Below are positions 12,401 through 25,000 of a stretch of 64,000 nt of DNA, piece after piece. The stretch's first letter is position 1. Every line of letters starts with the position of its first letter. Source of the DNA: Antedon bifida (Eukaryota > Echinodermata > Crinoidea > Comatulida > Antedonidae); the NCBI GenBank assembly GCA_963402885.1, contig OY727098.1, positions 3,219,001-3,283,000 of the forward strand, given 5' to 3'. The notes beneath the pieces were generated by a model. That model had not been told where the DNA came from. It saw only the letters and a program-made list of their open reading frames with translations, and did not search any database. Position numbers and translations under genes: made by a program.

Positions 12401-13980
12401 AAAAAGGAATACAGATAAGCGTGATGCGCTCCATTGAATGTGATGAGCAATAACGAAAGAGACAAAAATCCTATATTTTACATTCGTGTGGCCATACGAT
12501 GACGTCACAATGTTTTTTTAGCCTTATTGATGCATGATCCGATATCTACAACTCATCAACTTCTAGATTTTGTAATAAAAATAAACGGTTAACGGTTTAC
12601 TTTAGAAACTATGACTGTTTAAAAAAAGACATAATTTTGACGATTTTTTAAGCTTTTTCATAAAAAACGCGCACAAATTGTCTAATTCAACGTGTTCGTA
12701 TGGCGTTATTTAAACTGAAAAAGGTCTAAATTGTTTTCAAAATTACTAGGAAAGGCTTGAAAAATATAATTCAAGAGAAAAAAATATGTTTTTAACGCTA
12801 CGTGCGCACAAAATTGCGCGCCCGTGGGAATTTTTGACATGCTCAAAATGACAAGAAACGCGTAAAAAGTTGATTAGAAATTAATTTTGCGCATTTTGAA
12901 ATTTTAAATGCGCGTGCACGCGTAACTTCTTGTGAAACATGCCATTTTAAATCCGTAGAAAGTTTGCCCCTGATATGACTTAAATTTTGTCAAAGTGTCA
13001 ATACTAAATGACTTTTGGTTTTTAATCTATGATCAATCATTGAAATTCATAAAATTGCGCGTAAGTCACGTTGCGCAACTATGACGTCATTCAAAAATAG
13101 GAGGTGCACAACTTCACATAAATGCCCATATGTTGTCAAAGTTATGAAATGTTATGTTTACACATTTTAGAGAAACACGACTCACAAAAAGGAAGGAAGG
13201 AAAGAAGAATAATACAGAAAAAAAATATTGATCTCATACAATAACAAGGAGTTATCCGCTTGGTATACCAAGCGGATAACTAATTATACCTCTTCAATAT
13301 CTGTCGCACGGTATGGTGTCTTAACCCTGGCTCCAAATTTGGATGCAATTATGACATCTGTTCGTCGACTACCAAGACACTGTCCAAGTACTTCTTCCGA
13401 TTTGTGCATTCCATACGCCTATAAATAAAATGATTATTACTGTATTAACAAAAAATTCTGTGATATCACACATTACACAATCAACTTAATTACAATGAAC
13501 AATTTAGATTTGCAATTCGCTAAAATAATGTTAAATCACTAATACATATTATATTTTAAGCCTAAAGCAGGACACAACACCACACCATAAAAACAATTCC
13601 ATTTCCATCAAATTTGTATAGGTTACCTACTTCAGCTGTGTCAAAGAAGTTGACACCCATTTCAATGGCCTTGTCCACAATTGACTGAGAAACCTGAAAT
13701 AAATCATACAGTCAGATTGTTTAAAACAAGTTTGAAGTGAATGTAAAAGTGCAGTAGCGCCTACAAAACTAGCACCTTCACATTAATTGCAGATTGACAA
13801 ACCATTTGTTTACATCTTGAAAGTGCGCAAGAACAAACAAGAGGTAAGTATTTTTTAAATATTTACCTTTATCGATTGAGCGGGCCATGTTTCATCACTT
13901 TTACCTCCATTGAACTGCCAACAACCAAGACATATTTGTGAAACATTTAAGTCACTTGACCCTAATAATGATCTCTGCAT
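9442..13980 (-). CDS. aldo-keto reductase
   Basis: NAD(P)H-dependent cytosolic oxidoreductase of the aldo-keto reductase superfamily; the substrate is not predictable. Eight exons on the minus strand: 13867-13980, 13631-13693, 13290-13418, 11480-11533, 10825-10983, 10267-10497, 9690-9851 and 9442-9537. They give 335 aa, a normal length for the family. The catalytic tetrad is visible: Asp and Tyr in NFFDTAEAYG, Lys in VIIASKFGA and His in YQVHWSV. Further signatures are HYGVCNFG, LAYSPLQQGLLTGKF and VIVGCSSAEQLEQN near the C-terminus, typical of cofactor binding. All seven introns are in phase 0. The end of exon 7 could also be 18 nt shorter at a weaker donor. It is head-to-head with SKA1, sharing about 1.15 kb of upstream DNA. 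The sequence looks more like the bacterial or plant YajO/auxin-induced type than mammalian AKR1, but this is an impression only. Confidence 0.93.
9998..10207. mobile_element. MITE family B, copy 2
   Basis: The ends TAAAGCGTGGTTCCCACTAG and CTAGTGGGAACCAAGCTTA are inverted repeats. The interior has a related inverted AACGCAACGCAGAGACG segment. A second internal GTGGGAACCGACGAC suggests a nested or rearranged copy. It lies in the reductase intron between exons 6 and 7. Confidence 0.8.
12000..12700. repeat. ancient tandem duplication with CRE-type palindromes
   Basis: Two diverged units of roughly 355 bp share an ordered set of landmarks: a GTAGRAGAAA-like start, AATGTGATGARC, TGGCCATAYGATGACGTCACAA and ATCTACAAY. 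They lie in the long reductase intron (11534-13289). TGACGTCA occurs at 12146-12153, 12323-12330 and 12500-12507, with a fourth copy at 13082-13089. Confidence 0.55.
13250..13281. repeat. perfect 32-bp palindrome
   Basis: AGTTATCCGCTTGGTA is followed directly by its exact reverse complement. The palindrome ends nine bases from reductase exon 3 (13290-13418), inside the intron just past the donor on the minus strand, so a hairpin in the transcript would sit close to that splice site. Confidence 0.9.
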
Positions 13981-15132
13981 TCTATTTATTGTAAAAAAAG
14001 ATCAATCATACATTTTATTTAATGTAAAAAAGAGTAAGATTTATAAGAATTCCTAATATTTTGGAGTTGTTGGTGTCCATTGTTTTTTAAAACACAAGAT
14101 ATAAACTAGCCCCACCAGTCTTTGGCATCAAGTCGGAAGGAAGTTGTGTACCTAGCTAGGCTTAGTAAAATATAATTAATATAGGCCTAGGCCTAGCAAG
14201 ACGTTTCGGCCCGGGCGGGACTACAACAAAATGTCCGCTCTATATATATATAGCTAGTTCACAGGTAGGCTATGAAGGAGGCCGCTCTAGCACTGCATGC
14301 TATGCTAGTACCTACGCCTATTCTATTATTATGTCAGTAGTGCATATTGTTTGTGAGTTTATGCGTTGTAAGTGTGGGGTCCTCCCTTTCGATTTATTCA
14401 ACAATTAGTTATTAAATTCTCACTTCGAAGAACGTTCCGGTACGGTCCTTACGAGCAGCTTGACACGTGTGAGTGTTTACAAAAAGGAGGCCCTCTATCA
14501 ATAACAAAAATATTTGTTTATGATATTGCGCCCTCTATAATCTGTTTAGCGGTAATTCTTTAAGTTTTTGAAAAGTCCGTAAAATTATCCCTCAAATTTG
14601 TTTAATTTAACTCATTCATCGTTTTTAAATTAACAATCGGTATGTATATAGGCCTAGTGTTGACAGTGTGTTATTATAAACAGAGGCCAATCTATAGCTA
14701 AGTACAGTACTTGTAGGCCCTAGTTAGTAGGCTTTTTTAGTTAGTTAGCCTAGTTTAGGCTAGTCTTTTACTATTTAGGCTAGGCCTAGGCTAGGGCTTA
14801 CTAGCTAGGCCTAACTAGACTGTAGAGCCTAGATGCCCAACCAAGAAGGGGCCCTAGGCCTAACTAGTCTAGGCTAGCCTATACTCTGTTGTAGGCCTAG
14901 GCAGATGATGTACAGACATTGATTAGTACTCTAGTAGGCCGCCCTCTAATTAATTACCTAGGTGCAATTTCATTCGGTTGGGTTTATTGAATTGATAAAA
15001 ATAAGATTTAATTTAAGAATGTGTGAGTATTTTCTGCTCAATAAGACAATATAACCAGATCAAAATTCATTTGGAATTATTGACATTATTAATATTAAAA
15101 AATCTTTAAATTTTAGGTTTCAGATTTGAGTC
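13981..15132. promoter_or_regulatory. shared upstream region of the reductase and SKA1 genes
   Basis: These 1.15 kb separate two head-to-head start codons and must hold both promoters and the 5' untranslated regions. The sequence is rich in AGGCCTAG-type motifs, especially around 14180-14200 and 14740-14940. An E-box-like CACGTG lies near 14464. I cannot place transcription starts and see no clear TATA box. Confidence 0.4.
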
Positions 15133-17973
15133 ATGGAGTCTGAAACTGTGGAACAGCTACAGGAACATTTCTTGAATAAACTAGAAAATTTGAACAAATG
15201 CATGCAGATGTCAAATATTTGTAAGTATTTTGTACAATTGTAACATCTCATACATAAACTACTCTCTCTATGTGTAACTATTATTATATATTAATTCTTA
15301 TAAGAAATGCATCAAGTGGAAATTAATACTAGAATTGGTAATAAATAATGCTCTGTTAGCCATAGTTTAATTTACTGTAATTTGAATACTCTCATTCTCA
15401 GGCCAAGAGTCGGAAGTTCAAGATGTATTGGTTACTGTCAATCATGAGCTTTTAATTCTAGAATCAACAATTGCACAAATGAAAGAATGTCTTAAAAACC
15501 AGAAAGAACAGCTTGCGCATTCAAAGGTAATTTGTCACAGGAGAGAGAATGTGCAGGTATAGACACTACAAACAGCACCAAAACGTGGTGCTAATCATTA
15601 CTTCTTTTTAAAGACTCCAATTGAGATTGAGTTACTGGCCCAACGGCACATACTCAATGCACTCCATATTTTTGATGGTAGAACAAATTTTCTAGGATAA
15701 GGAATTAAGTCTCATTTATTTACATTAAAGAGTTCAATCTCTGGCTCATGTTCACACGGTGCATCTTTTAGAAAGAGTAGTGGATTTTCCCTAGTGTTCT
15801 GTTTTTGTTTTTTTTTCTGCCCTGAATCACTGCATTGGACACCCCTATCAACAATAATAAGTATGGCTTTATGTCCCAACGAGGCTTAAGTCTCATTTGT
15901 TTTTTAGCGGTATTATACATTGTCAAAATTAACATTAAAGAGTTGAGTAAACAAATCATGTTCACACGGTGCATCTTTTAGAAAGAGTAGTGGGTTATCC
16001 ATAGTGTTCTGTTTTTGTTTTTTCTGCCCTGAATCACTGCATTAGACACCTATCAATTCAATAACTTTGTAACAGAAACAATGGCTCTATGTCCCAAAGA
16101 GGCTTTTATGGTAGGTCCTCCTGTGTGCATGCCTAAAACTATATACAGGATGAAAACAAACCTTTTGCCTAAATTCATTAAAAAACATTGTCAGTAACTT
16201 ATTTTTTAGATGCTGTCTGAAGAGTTGAAATCTCAGAATACTTTACTACAGCACATGTCAGAGAATATTCCATCTCAATTGCCTGGACTACAAAAGATAG
16301 AAACAGAAAAGAAACAAAGGTAATGCTTTAAATTATCACCTTTTTTATTTTACTACAAGGCCCTATGCAAACTAAGCAGACACTCATCTAAAATTGCTAT
16401 GTAATCAGTGCTATTGGAACACTCTAAAATTCGAATTTATCTCACTCGAAAGGTTTTGACGATTACAGTGTCTATATAAAAACTAAAAGTCATTACTGAA
16501 CCAGCATTTTTTAATAATTTAATAGTATATAAATACATTACATTAAAGCTTGGTTCCCACTAGAACACAACGCCAGGACGTAACGTAAAAGTGATTTGAC
16601 CAATCTCAAGCGATGGATTATTCGAACAGTCGCGTGTGATTGGTCAACTCGCTTGCGTTGCATCTACGTCCTTGCGTCGAATCCTAGTGGGAACCAAGCT
16701 TTACAATTACTAGAATGCTGTGAAGTACATGCATATTAGCAAGTATCGGCTAACTTAAAGGGTATGAGGTTCAAATGTATCAAATATTGTTGTAAAAAAA
16801 TAAATAAAATATAAGTATACCTTGAAAGAAATAATATTCATTACAGTAGATCAAGTTATTGTTTTATATTTTTTTTAAGTGCCGTATTGAAACCAAAGAA
16901 TGAAGAAAATAAGAATCAACCAGAAGAAGTTAAAAGAGGGTCCAGTAAAACATTTAAGAAAGTTGTCTGCAACATGAACTACATTACAGTTGAGGAATAT
17001 AACAGTGTTCCAAAGTAAGATATGGTTTATAACCTAGTACATCTTTCGAGATAAGTAGGGGTTACCCCGGTGTACTAGTATGCATACAGCTACTGTCACA
17101 CTCCTTGATTGTCAGCATACGCTGTTTAGGGTCATCCTCTATAAATAAGGTGAAAAAAAAAATAAAAATCCTTGCTTTATGTAAAGATAAACAAGAAATA
17201 ACGCTGCTCGACATTTTAAAATTAATCATTGTTGCGTTTATTCAAATAAATATGGTAAAACTTTTTGAAATTTTATACTGTACATCGTACGTTCAAATTA
17301 TATTACAGGTACATGAAGGGACGCTTACCTTATGCAACAGTGAATACAGTGGTGGATGGTATTAATAAGGCTGTTCAAGCCAAGTACACATTCCTGAAAC
17401 ATCCGACTCATTCTCTTAACAGCAAGGACATCAAGAAATACAAGAAGTATAAAACACAAGAAACCAAAGACACTAAAGGTATGTTTACCCTAAGCAATCT
17501 AACAACAGGATGCTGAGCTCTGGAGATTAAAGGGTTTATCTGTGGCTGCAACACGATCATTTCCACGCCCCTTTAACAGACACCGCATGCAGCAGGGATT
17601 ATATACATATACTGTAGTCCAGTACTGTTGGTATTTGTGGCAGCCAGACATAAGATCAAAGGACTGTTACGAGTTCCTATCCTGGCTAGATGAGCTCAGT
17701 GGCCAAACTAGTTTCACAAAAAAAGTGTGATGTGCCCAAATATGGTAGTGATGTCACATAAAGTTTGCCAGTGTAAACAGAGCTTTATGTTTTTATATTT
17801 TATTCCTTTTACTTATAGGTGTGTTTTTCTGTATTGAGGATGATCTGAAGAACTACACTAGCTTGCGTATGGACAGTAATACTCGCTCCAGTTTGACGAT
17901 ACTACGTCATTGCGGTAGAATGCGTGAAATACGTGGAAATTGTATTATTCGGTATTGTGTAAATACTGGATAA
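15133..17973 (+). CDS. SKA1: spindle and kinetochore-associated protein 1
   Basis: Subunit of the SKA complex, which links kinetochores to spindle microtubules during chromosome segregation. Six exons close in phase to 260 aa (the human protein is 255 aa): 15133-15220, 15402-15526, 16210-16319, 16880-17014, 17309-17478 and 17819-17973. The N-terminal third is heptad-like helix (EQLQEHFLNKLENLNKCMQ and following), which in the family forms the SKA1-SKA2-SKA3 coiled-coil dimer core. A charged linker follows. The C-terminal winged-helix microtubule-binding domain begins near EYNSVPKYMKGRLPY and includes VDGINKAVQAKY, LNSKDIKKYKKY, ETKDTKG and SLTILRHCGRMREIRG, all family landmarks. It is transcribed in the same direction as the Tudor gene 1.1 kb downstream. 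Intron 2 contains a local duplication and intron 5 a MITE fragment. Confidence 0.95.
15701..16107. repeat. direct duplication of about 190-220 bp in SKA1 intron 2
   Basis: Two adjacent copies share TTCACACGGTGCATCTTTTA, GAAAGAGTAGTGG, CTGCCCTGAATCACTGCATT and the TTATGTCCCAA/CTATGTCCCAA-type end. They begin near 15701 and 15889. The copies have diverged by substitutions and small gaps. Confidence 0.85.
16543..16703. mobile_element. MITE family B, copy 3 (complete)
   Basis: The ends TTAAAGCTTGGTTCCCACTAG-like and CTAGTGGGAACCAAGCTTTA are inverted repeats. The interior is also palindromic: GACCAATCTCAAGCGATGG faces GTGTGATTGGTC. It lies in SKA1 intron 3. Confidence 0.85.
17692..17787. mobile_element. 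MITE family A, copy 2 (internally shortened)
   Basis: CAAACTAGTTTCACAAAAAA, GTGTGATGTGCCCAAATATG and the right end GTGTAAACAGAGCTTTA match family A. About 60 bp of the interior is missing. It ends 31 bp before SKA1 exon 6. Confidence 0.75.
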
Positions 17974-18146
17974 TACAAATAGAAGAACCTAGTATACACA
18001 CAGCCACTGTCACTCATCTAGAGGGCCCCTTGATTTTCAGCATATGCTGTTTAAGGTCACCCTCTATAAATAAGGTGTAATAAAAAATCACTCAATAGTA
18101 TTGTTATAAGATAGGCTCAATCAGCTACTGTTCGGCCTTTTTGTTA

Positions 18147-18152
18147 AATAAA
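18147..18152 (+). terminator. candidate polyadenylation signal of SKA1
   Basis: AATAAA lies about 175 bp past the SKA1 stop codon. Confidence 0.4.
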
Positions 18153-18889
18153 GAAGAAAGTATTGACCATTTCATGCTTGGAAACTGACAGCCATACCTA
18201 TTGTTTACTATAGATGCTGATGTACACGATTTTCTGAAATTCTGTAACACCCTCTATTATTTATTTTAAACAAATTGTATGTCCTCTATGGTTTGGACGG
18301 AGTGTTTACCTTTGTAGAATAAATATAGGACATTCATACTACAGACAACTCTCCCAATACTGGACTCTCTGAAAACCTGAAACTCTCCCAAAACCAAACA
18401 TTTCTTGAGGTCTAAAACCATTAAAAACGCATTATGAATACCATGCCAAAATCATCGAGTATTGGGAGAGTTGACTGTACTTTAGTAGTTGTTGCCTTTG
18501 TTTTACTGACTAGGACTAATTTTCCTGTGCATCCAGGCAACAAAGATGCACATATATTTTATTACTAAACTAAAATAATTCACTAAAAAACATGTAAATG
18601 ATTTTGAAGTGGGATTCACTTCACCTAAAATAGATTTAAATTTTAAATAAAACTTCATTTTGTAATCACTGATCTGTATTTTAATATTTTGTAAAAACAT
18701 GCATTGAATAAAGCAGATAATTATGAAGAACATTTATTTTGAATATGTTTGTTTGATTGATTGACTAGATTAATGAAATGTAACATTTTAAGCATATGTT
18801 TTACTATTTGGAATTACATTATATAGAGGGCTGATGGAGAGGTGTACATGAGAGCAAAGATCAGAGCCATATATTATATATATATATAT

Positions 18890-18946
18890 AAACTTTTAAT
18901 TTAATAAGCACACCAGAGCCATGTGTGCTTATTAAATTAAAAGTTT
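18890..18946. repeat. 24-bp perfect inverted repeat with 9-nt loop
   Basis: The arms 18890-18913 and 18923-18946 are exact reverse complements beginning AAACTTTTAATTTAATAAGC, separated by a loop CAGAGCCAT. A TATATATA run precedes it. It lies 128 bp before the Tudor-gene start codon, so it would be in the promoter or 5' UTR. Confidence 0.9.
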
Positions 18947-19074
18947 TTGACCGATGAGGGCGTTATCAATGGTGAAATAAAATCCTAAAAAGCACATTTT
19001 TTTGACAAGCGTTGGAAGAGCGAGAAGTAGCCTAGGCCTAGGTGTAAATCTCGCGCTAAGTTTAACAGGTAAAA

Positions 19075-22000
19075 ATGGCAGAAGATACTAAATGTGCACG
19101 GTGCATAACACAACTGGCAGTTATCGATTGTGTGAATTGTGCTGGTGGACAAGAAATAGGTTAGATAACTTTTTATACAGTTGATTCTTTTTACAGTTGT
19201 TGAGCCTCCTCGTATCGTATTTCCTATGGACACACAGCTCAGCAGGAGGAGGCGAGGCTGCATGCCTTTCTCTCCTTCTTGACACAACATGGAGGACACT
19301 GTCCATAAGTGTTAAAATTCACCTATTGCAGCATGTGTCATTAAGTTTATGGGTTTATCTAGGTGATATAATAAATGCTTGTTGGAGGAAGATCATAACA
19401 TTTCCTTGATGTCCGACTTAGCAATTTACTGATTGTGCCTGTGTAGGACCACAGTGAGTGTAGTGTGAGCGAGAGATGTTGATTTATTACCTTGTATGTT
19501 AATCTATTTTTGTTAAATATTTGTAGGTGCCTTACCACTTTGTGAGGAATGCAACAAACTAATTCATCAGGGATTTCTTCAGAACCACAATGTCAGATCA
19601 ATTGCCTTCAAGGTAACTCATTGACCAGTCAGTATTTTCCTAAACTTTTATTCAACAAAAAAAACAAGAATGTCAACATCACATGTTATCATCAGTATTT
19701 TGTTATCTAATAAATTAAACCACTGTATAACATTTTTATTTAAGTTTATTGATTATTCTATAATGTGTGTATTTCTGTTATTCATTTTCTGTTTATTAAT
19801 TAAAAATTATTTGATATTCACAGAAGTCAATATGCAAATTATCAGATCAGCTAAAAAACTTCAAGTTGTAAGTTTAATATTGCATAACATTTTTCCTTCT
19901 TTGTTATAAAGTTGGTTGTGAGAAAGAGTATAATGCTACTTATTTCTAATCAATTTCTGTTATAGTACTAATAAAGTACATCAAATTCAGAAAAAGTGAC
20001 ATTGTCATTATGATATTCCAAATGTTTGTTTTGAATGGTTAGTAGATTATATTGTTTTTACTCACATTGTCATCATTTTCTTTCAGGGATAAGGCTTACC
20101 TACAAGCAAGTCTCTACGAGATGAAATTCATTAGGACAGATATTTCAGAACTGTAAGGCCTCATTTCGAGTTTGTTTTTAATGGGATACAATGTTAATAC
20201 TACAACCAACCCCTTTTCAGGAGACTTCCATATTAATGGAACAGTTTGTTGGGATCTTGTAGTTCACTTTAACAGGATTCTACTGTTCATTGGAGGTCTA
20301 TTTCTTGTTTCACTTCACCTAACTTAAAGCTCTGTCAAACTCTGTCAAAGCTCTATCAACACTTTATGTGACAAAAAATGTGCTCAAATATGGTAGTGAT
20401 ATGCTTAGATATGGTATTGATATGACAGCATCATGTCCATATATGGGCACATCACATTGTTTGTCACATAAAGTTTGATAGTGTAGACAGAGCTTTAGTT
20501 TTTTTAATCCCTAATTGTGCTTTAAATGTAGCAGGTTAAAGGTAAATTTTCAACCATTATTTGATTATATTTTTGACGTAATTGATGAACATTTTATTTT
20601 TTCATATGCTATTGTCAGAGAGGAATCTAAAGTTCTGCAGATTCACAAGGTCATTACAGAAGCTCATCAGTCTCTCAAGAGTTTTGAAGAGAGTCTTGCA
20701 AAGCAGGTTAGAGATGCTGCCAAAGAAAAAGTGTCAAGCTATGCAGCTTGTGAAGAAGCTATAAACAGTTTAATCAAAGAACATGATCAGGTTGGCTATG
20801 ACTGGCTTTAAACATCTTTTGTTTTATCATGAATATTAATGTTTTTATTTTAGGTAATCATTAATGCAAGCTTTTTGTGAGTATGTACTTAACATTCAAA
20901 ATATTAAACTAAATATATAAATACTCAATGAGAAATGTCTTAATCGAATGCCAAATGTATTGTTAATGTTTCAGGCTGATCTAGAGCTACATTTTCCCCA
21001 CAAAAATGGCAAAAATTAAAACATTTAATGATATGAATTAAATATTTGTGATAGATTAAATGTAATGTCAACTTATGGTAAATATATAAAATTTATCATA
21101 TCAATGAATTTTTGTTTTTCTTTTTTATTATTTTGTTTGTTATAGATCACTGAGAATGTAACTGCAGCTTTAAAAGATGAGGGCGCCATGACTGACTCCA
21201 TAGTCAATGAATTTAAAGAAAAGGTATTCCTATTTATTAGTATGAAGATATAACTGCTAAAGCTTAAGAGAATATATAATGTGGCAGCCTTCAAACAATG
21301 ACAAAGAAAGAAAGCATAAAATAATGATTATACAGATACAGTGGAACTCTCCTTAATGGTTACCCCTATTAAAGGTACACTTTCCTGTGGAAGAAACAAC
21401 AGAGAATTTATGTTTTAACACTGCCAACCTCTATTCAGGGGACACTTTTCTGTCAACCTCTATTTAGGGGACACCCCTATTTAGAGAACACTTACCTGTG
21501 AAACAAACGATAGGGCAACATATGTTTTAACAGTACGACCAAACTTTATTTAGAGGACACCACTATTAATGATAAACTTGTTAGATCCCATTTTCCCTTT
21601 TTTTTTTTTTTTTTACTGTAGTATAATTTATATAATCGTGTGTTTCTGGCTTACAGATGAGCAAGTTTGATGTTAAGCAGTTCCACCAAAAGTACATGAC
21701 TACATCACTGCCTTTCACCTGTATGTTAGCACTGCCTATAAATTTTGCTAGCAGTATCAGCCTGTCACAAGATGATGCCAAACCTGCCATAGATGACCAA
21801 CCAACCGTTGAACAGCCTGGAGATAAGCTGTCGATGTTTGTCGAAAGTCGCATGGATGGTCGTAGCATTTTCTGGTGCAGCAGGGATTTCTCACCAGAAA
21901 TGACGCAGAGACTAGATGATATGGCAAGAAAAATAAGGTATCAATCTTGCATCTTCTTATTGCTTAATAAAGTGAGGGTGTGTGGCACAGTGTGTTGGAC

Positions 22001-25000
22001 GTTAGAATACTGATCGTGAGATCGAGGTTCGAATCCAACTCTCGCCGCATTGCTTGTATCCGTAGGCAAGATACTTTACTTACGTTTGCCTCTCTCCACC
22101 CAGGTGTATAAATGGGTACCCGGTTAAATCAAGACACAACTTTGCGCTGATTACTAGTTGCATTATGGGAGTATGTTTCCATACATGTTTGATAAAAAAA
22201 ATGACTGCGGTAATAATGTTCAGCGCTTACAGGTTTCACAACATTAGGCGCTATATAAATCCAGGATATTATTATTATAAAGTCAAGTCAAGTATCATTT
22301 ATTATCATTTGTTTTAAGAAAAAACATAGAAATTCTGTTTGCTCTGTTATCCAAAAAACCATAACTTTTATTAAAACATTTCAATAAAAATATTTTTTTA
22401 TCAATTTATCTACTTCTTATTTGAAAAAGGTTCTGATATATCTTTCGAAGTTGGTATTATTTTTTGTATTTGAAAAAAATGAATTGTTACAAACATTTTA
22501 GTTCAGTCCAACATGCAGATTGTCACTGTCTTATTTTGAATATAATTTGCAGGGAGGACCTTCTGTTGAATTCAACCAATGAAATTGTTATTCAGGAAGG
22601 GCTGTGGTGTATTGCACGCTATGAAGACAACAGATGGTATCGTGCTAAGGTGGAAAAAACAAAAATAGATAAAGTAAATTTACTTTTCATCGATTGCTTT
22701 GTTACAATCACTATCCTTTGTACAAATGATTTGTACAAAATTACATAAATTATTATTACACCATTTTAAAGATTTATTTTCTAACATAATTTTATAGAAC
22801 ACTGCAGTTGTACGCTGGTTGGACTATGCACATAACAGTGAGGTGCCATTTACAAGTATTAAAGAGTTGAAGAAAGAATTTCAGATTATTCCAATACAGG
22901 TATCTTTCACCAAAATTACATAAATAACATAATACACAAGTGCTTTACACATAAACAAAGTCATATCATAAAGTAACCAAAAAAAGGGCATAAAATTGAT
23001 GACACAGAAGAACCATTTTCACTGCTCTGTTATGTAACACTTTTATGAAAACATAATTTAAGAAATAAAGAAGAAATGTTATCTGTGACTTTAGTCAAAC
23101 AAGGTTCTGTAAAGTACAGAAAGACTTTGAAGCTCCCAAGTGAAAGCTCGCAGAAGACGAGTGAAAAGGGCATTAATATATTTTATTTTATGTCTTTAGG
23201 TGCGTGTGACCAAAGATAGTAATTTGTGTAATATTGTATATAACCCCCTACTCATCTCGAATGATGAACTGTGTTTTTTAAAGTGCACGCGACTGTAGCC
23301 ATGTATGACCTTGTGCACACAGGCAAATTATGTACATTGGACCTATGGTTTATAGTCCTTATCCGAGAATACTTCCACCACCAGAACTATTATTGGCTCT
23401 CTTTTAGGTACGGTAAATGATGCCCGCCTTAACCGTTCGGCCATTTGACGAATTGTATTTAACCATGCTGTCAGTCTTTTTCAAACTGCCTTGTACATTG
23501 TACATCATTTCAACTTTAGCTTTTAACCAAATTATAATGTACCCTTCTCTTTATCAGGCTGTGAAGTGCTGTCTTTTTGACGATCTTGCAGAAGACTTGC
23601 CTTACGATGTTCGCTGGAATTTCACTGGTCTAACTAAAGATAAAACCTTGGATTGTACAGTTCTAAAAGTCATCCAGAATGATGGAGAAGTTCCAACTTT
23701 GCTTGTTGATCTTATTTTGAGAGAAGATCCCGGTATTGATGTAAAGGAAAGGTTGAAGAATAAGAGTAAGACATTTTTATATTCACGATTGCACAATCCT
23801 TTCTTTTTCTTCAGTTCCTGCAAAATTTTATTTGAATAATAATGTTTTCATTTTTTATGTATGTTTTAGTTTTATAGATTAATTTAGTTGTGAAATTGCA
23901 TTTTGGTTCAATTGTTTTATTCTTTTAACTTCATTCTTTTTTTATATTTATTTTTCCTTGTTCAGAAATGATTGTGTTTGTTTTGGTTTTTTTGTGGGTG
24001 TTGGTTTTTTTTCTTTTACATGCTTAGTGATCCAATCCATGTTGCCAATGAGTTTTTATATAAAGAAAAAATCATTTATATTGTTGTTTAATTTAAAAAC
24101 TTAATACTGAGCAGTTGTTGAATATTGATTATTTCTTGTATTTTGGTCATATTTAATGACAGTATGTTTGTCTCTTTATTTTTCTTTTTTTATAGTAATT
24201 GAGGTTAATAACAAGAAAAAGGTAAGAAACTGAAATGTCCATATTATGACATATAATTGGCTAGTCTTGTTGTAACCAAGAGTGTGATTAAATAAATAAA
24301 TAAATACAAACAAAATATAACCATATTAATGTGTGGCCAATCTGCAGTGCTATCTGGCATATGATAAAACTATCATGACTAATTTGTATATTTAAAATAA
24401 GAGATGCTTACACTCTTGTGATTTCTATTCCTGTCAAGTTTGGATATTTCTTTTTTTTTAAACATTTTTCATATTCATTTTATAGGATCCAATATCCTGT
24501 AGAGATTTCCGATTATTACAGCCAGAAGCAGGAGATCGCTCTAAGCCGTCAACACCTGAACCTCACGATGACAATAGACTTCCAAAACAAACAACACCAG
24601 AAGGTACTGATGAACTTGCTGGAGCTGGGAAACAAGATAAAAAGAAAGTTTCTAAGGGACAAGAAGAAAAACCTAAGAAGGGATCAAGAAGATCATCTCC
24701 ACAACTTTTTCAGGAAACCGAAAATAAAGACATTGAAAATCCTAAAAGAGCCAAGAAGAGCGATAAAGCAAAAAAGAGCAAAAAAGAAAAGAAAGGTCTT
24801 GAAGAAAATATTCAGAAAAATGAAGGACGAAAAAGTGCTACTGGTGAGATCCTCAATAAACCTGAACAACACAAAGACAGAGAGAGAGCCTCGCCTCAAC
24901 TTCATGCTTGGCCTGACAAGAGAGAGAAAGATGGAGGAAGAACCTCACCTCATCTTTCTGCTTGGCCTGATAAGAAAGAGAAAGACAGAGAGAGAGCCTC

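Larger units (their letters stand above)
17974..19074. other. SKA1-Tudor intergenic region
   Basis: This stretch holds the SKA1 3' end and the promoter of the Tudor gene. Apart from an inverted repeat at 18890-18946 I see no gene. A short minus-strand open frame at 18503-18733 has no recognisable feature. Confidence 0.5.
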
